NCBI GenBank assembly: GCA_963693365.1
Contig: CAVNZM010000001.1
Span: forward strand, 248,001 to 312,000
Length of the DNA: 64,000 nucleotides
Direction of reading: 5' to 3'
Source: Amoebidium appalachense
Lineage: Eukaryota; Ichthyosporea
Positions within the stretch are counted from its first letter, which is position 1. Each line of letters starts with the position of its first letter. Positions 63,465 to 64,000 of the stretch are shown here, piece after piece. The notes below the pieces were generated by a model that worked only from the letters and a program-made list of their open reading frames with translations, made no database searches and had not been told where the DNA came from. The translations under genes were made by a program, and so were the position numbers.

Positions 63465-63475
63465 AACACAAATAA
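63220..63475. repeat. C run and (CA)n
   Basis: Poly-C at 63229-63263 and CA repeats at 63310-63458, just downstream of the ARMT1 stop and probably in its 3' UTR or flank. Confidence 0.95.
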
Positions 63476-64000
63476 CGCTTCGGTTTGCCCAAGGTGTGTA
63501 GGTATGTGTGTGTGTGTTTTGGGGGGGGGGGGGGGGGGGGGGTAACACGAACGACAGTTGACCAGTTGAGAACACATCTTTTTTAAAGCTCTTCTTGTGT
63601 GGTTGGAAAATTTGGCACATTAGTGTGTGGAAGATTTCGAGTTTGGATCTGTGCTGTGCACAGGTCATTATTTAAGCATCACAGAGACTTGCCGTATTGA
63701 TACAAATTAAGATAGCACGACTTATTGCTTCTGTTTGTTAAAGGGCCCACGCTAGTCAAGGTTAAGGTCTCGTTTAGGTCAATGAATATGTAGAGCCCCA
63801 CCTGGTTTACGAATATGTGCATTTGTCAACCCGGATTATCATGAGCTGTGCTGCCTCATGATAAAGGTATGAAATATTGGGGTCGGTGTAAAGTCTTGTG
63901 GCACTGCCTTGAGCGTAGACGTTGGTGGCCAGCCGCAAAGCGCAGGATAAAATCGAGTGCACTGGTTGGGTTTTTCAATATACTGGGTGCCAATATGGAG
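63476..64000. other. right edge, no gene seen
   Basis: Apart from a G run at 63520-63541 this is unique sequence with no protein-like frame. It lies downstream of ARMT1. Confidence 0.6.

Overview
This is a eukaryotic window with intron-dense genes in a genome crowded with simple repeats: long G or C runs, (CA)n/(GT)n tracts, and T-run/G-run composites. Every gene here is split into many exons, mostly 40-200 bp, joined by canonical GT-AG introns plus one GC-AG intron. The gene set (ATAD2, SND1, a PHF7/G2E3-type protein, ARMT1 and a THAP zinc finger) points to an animal or a unicellular relative of animals. An ichthyosporean-like holozoan would fit the repeat-rich introns, but the species cannot be fixed from this window. 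I assembled the gene models by hand from reading-frame, splice-phase and protein-family agreement.

Layout. 304-9719 (+) is the 3' part of an ATAD2/Yta7-type bromodomain ATPase, whose 5' end lies left of the window. 9720-12700 is a convergent, gene-free spacer. 12771-28572 (-) is a complete 22-exon SND1 (Tudor-SN) gene of 893 codons. It stands head to head with a short, possibly broken THAP-domain locus (29458-30431, +). 30.5-38.2 kb holds CA-repeat arrays, facing G and C runs, and a fold-back repeat whose arms encode related peptides. 38280-54619 (-) is a PHF7/G2E3-type extended-PHD/RING protein with an unusual N-terminus: three SUMO-interaction-like motifs and a Tudor-like module. Its introns carry two terminal-inverted-repeat elements and a 41-bp minisatellite. 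57238-63174 (+) is a complete 9-exon ARMT1 (DUF89) gene, divergent from the PHF7-type gene.

Function. Three of the four main genes act on chromatin or nucleic acid: ATAD2 reads acetylated histones, SND1 binds RNA and methyl-arginine proteins, and the PHF7-type protein is a predicted chromatin-reading ubiquitin ligase. ARMT1 is a metal-dependent metabolite or protein repair enzyme. They are separate transcription units. No operon, CRISPR array, tRNA or rRNA gene was seen.

The best leads are the SIM/Tudor/ePHD/RING protein, the coding fold-back repeat at 35.9-36.9 kb, the THAP fragment between inverted repeats, two 279-bp intronic repeats differing at only 2 positions, and splice acceptors embedded in CA repeats.
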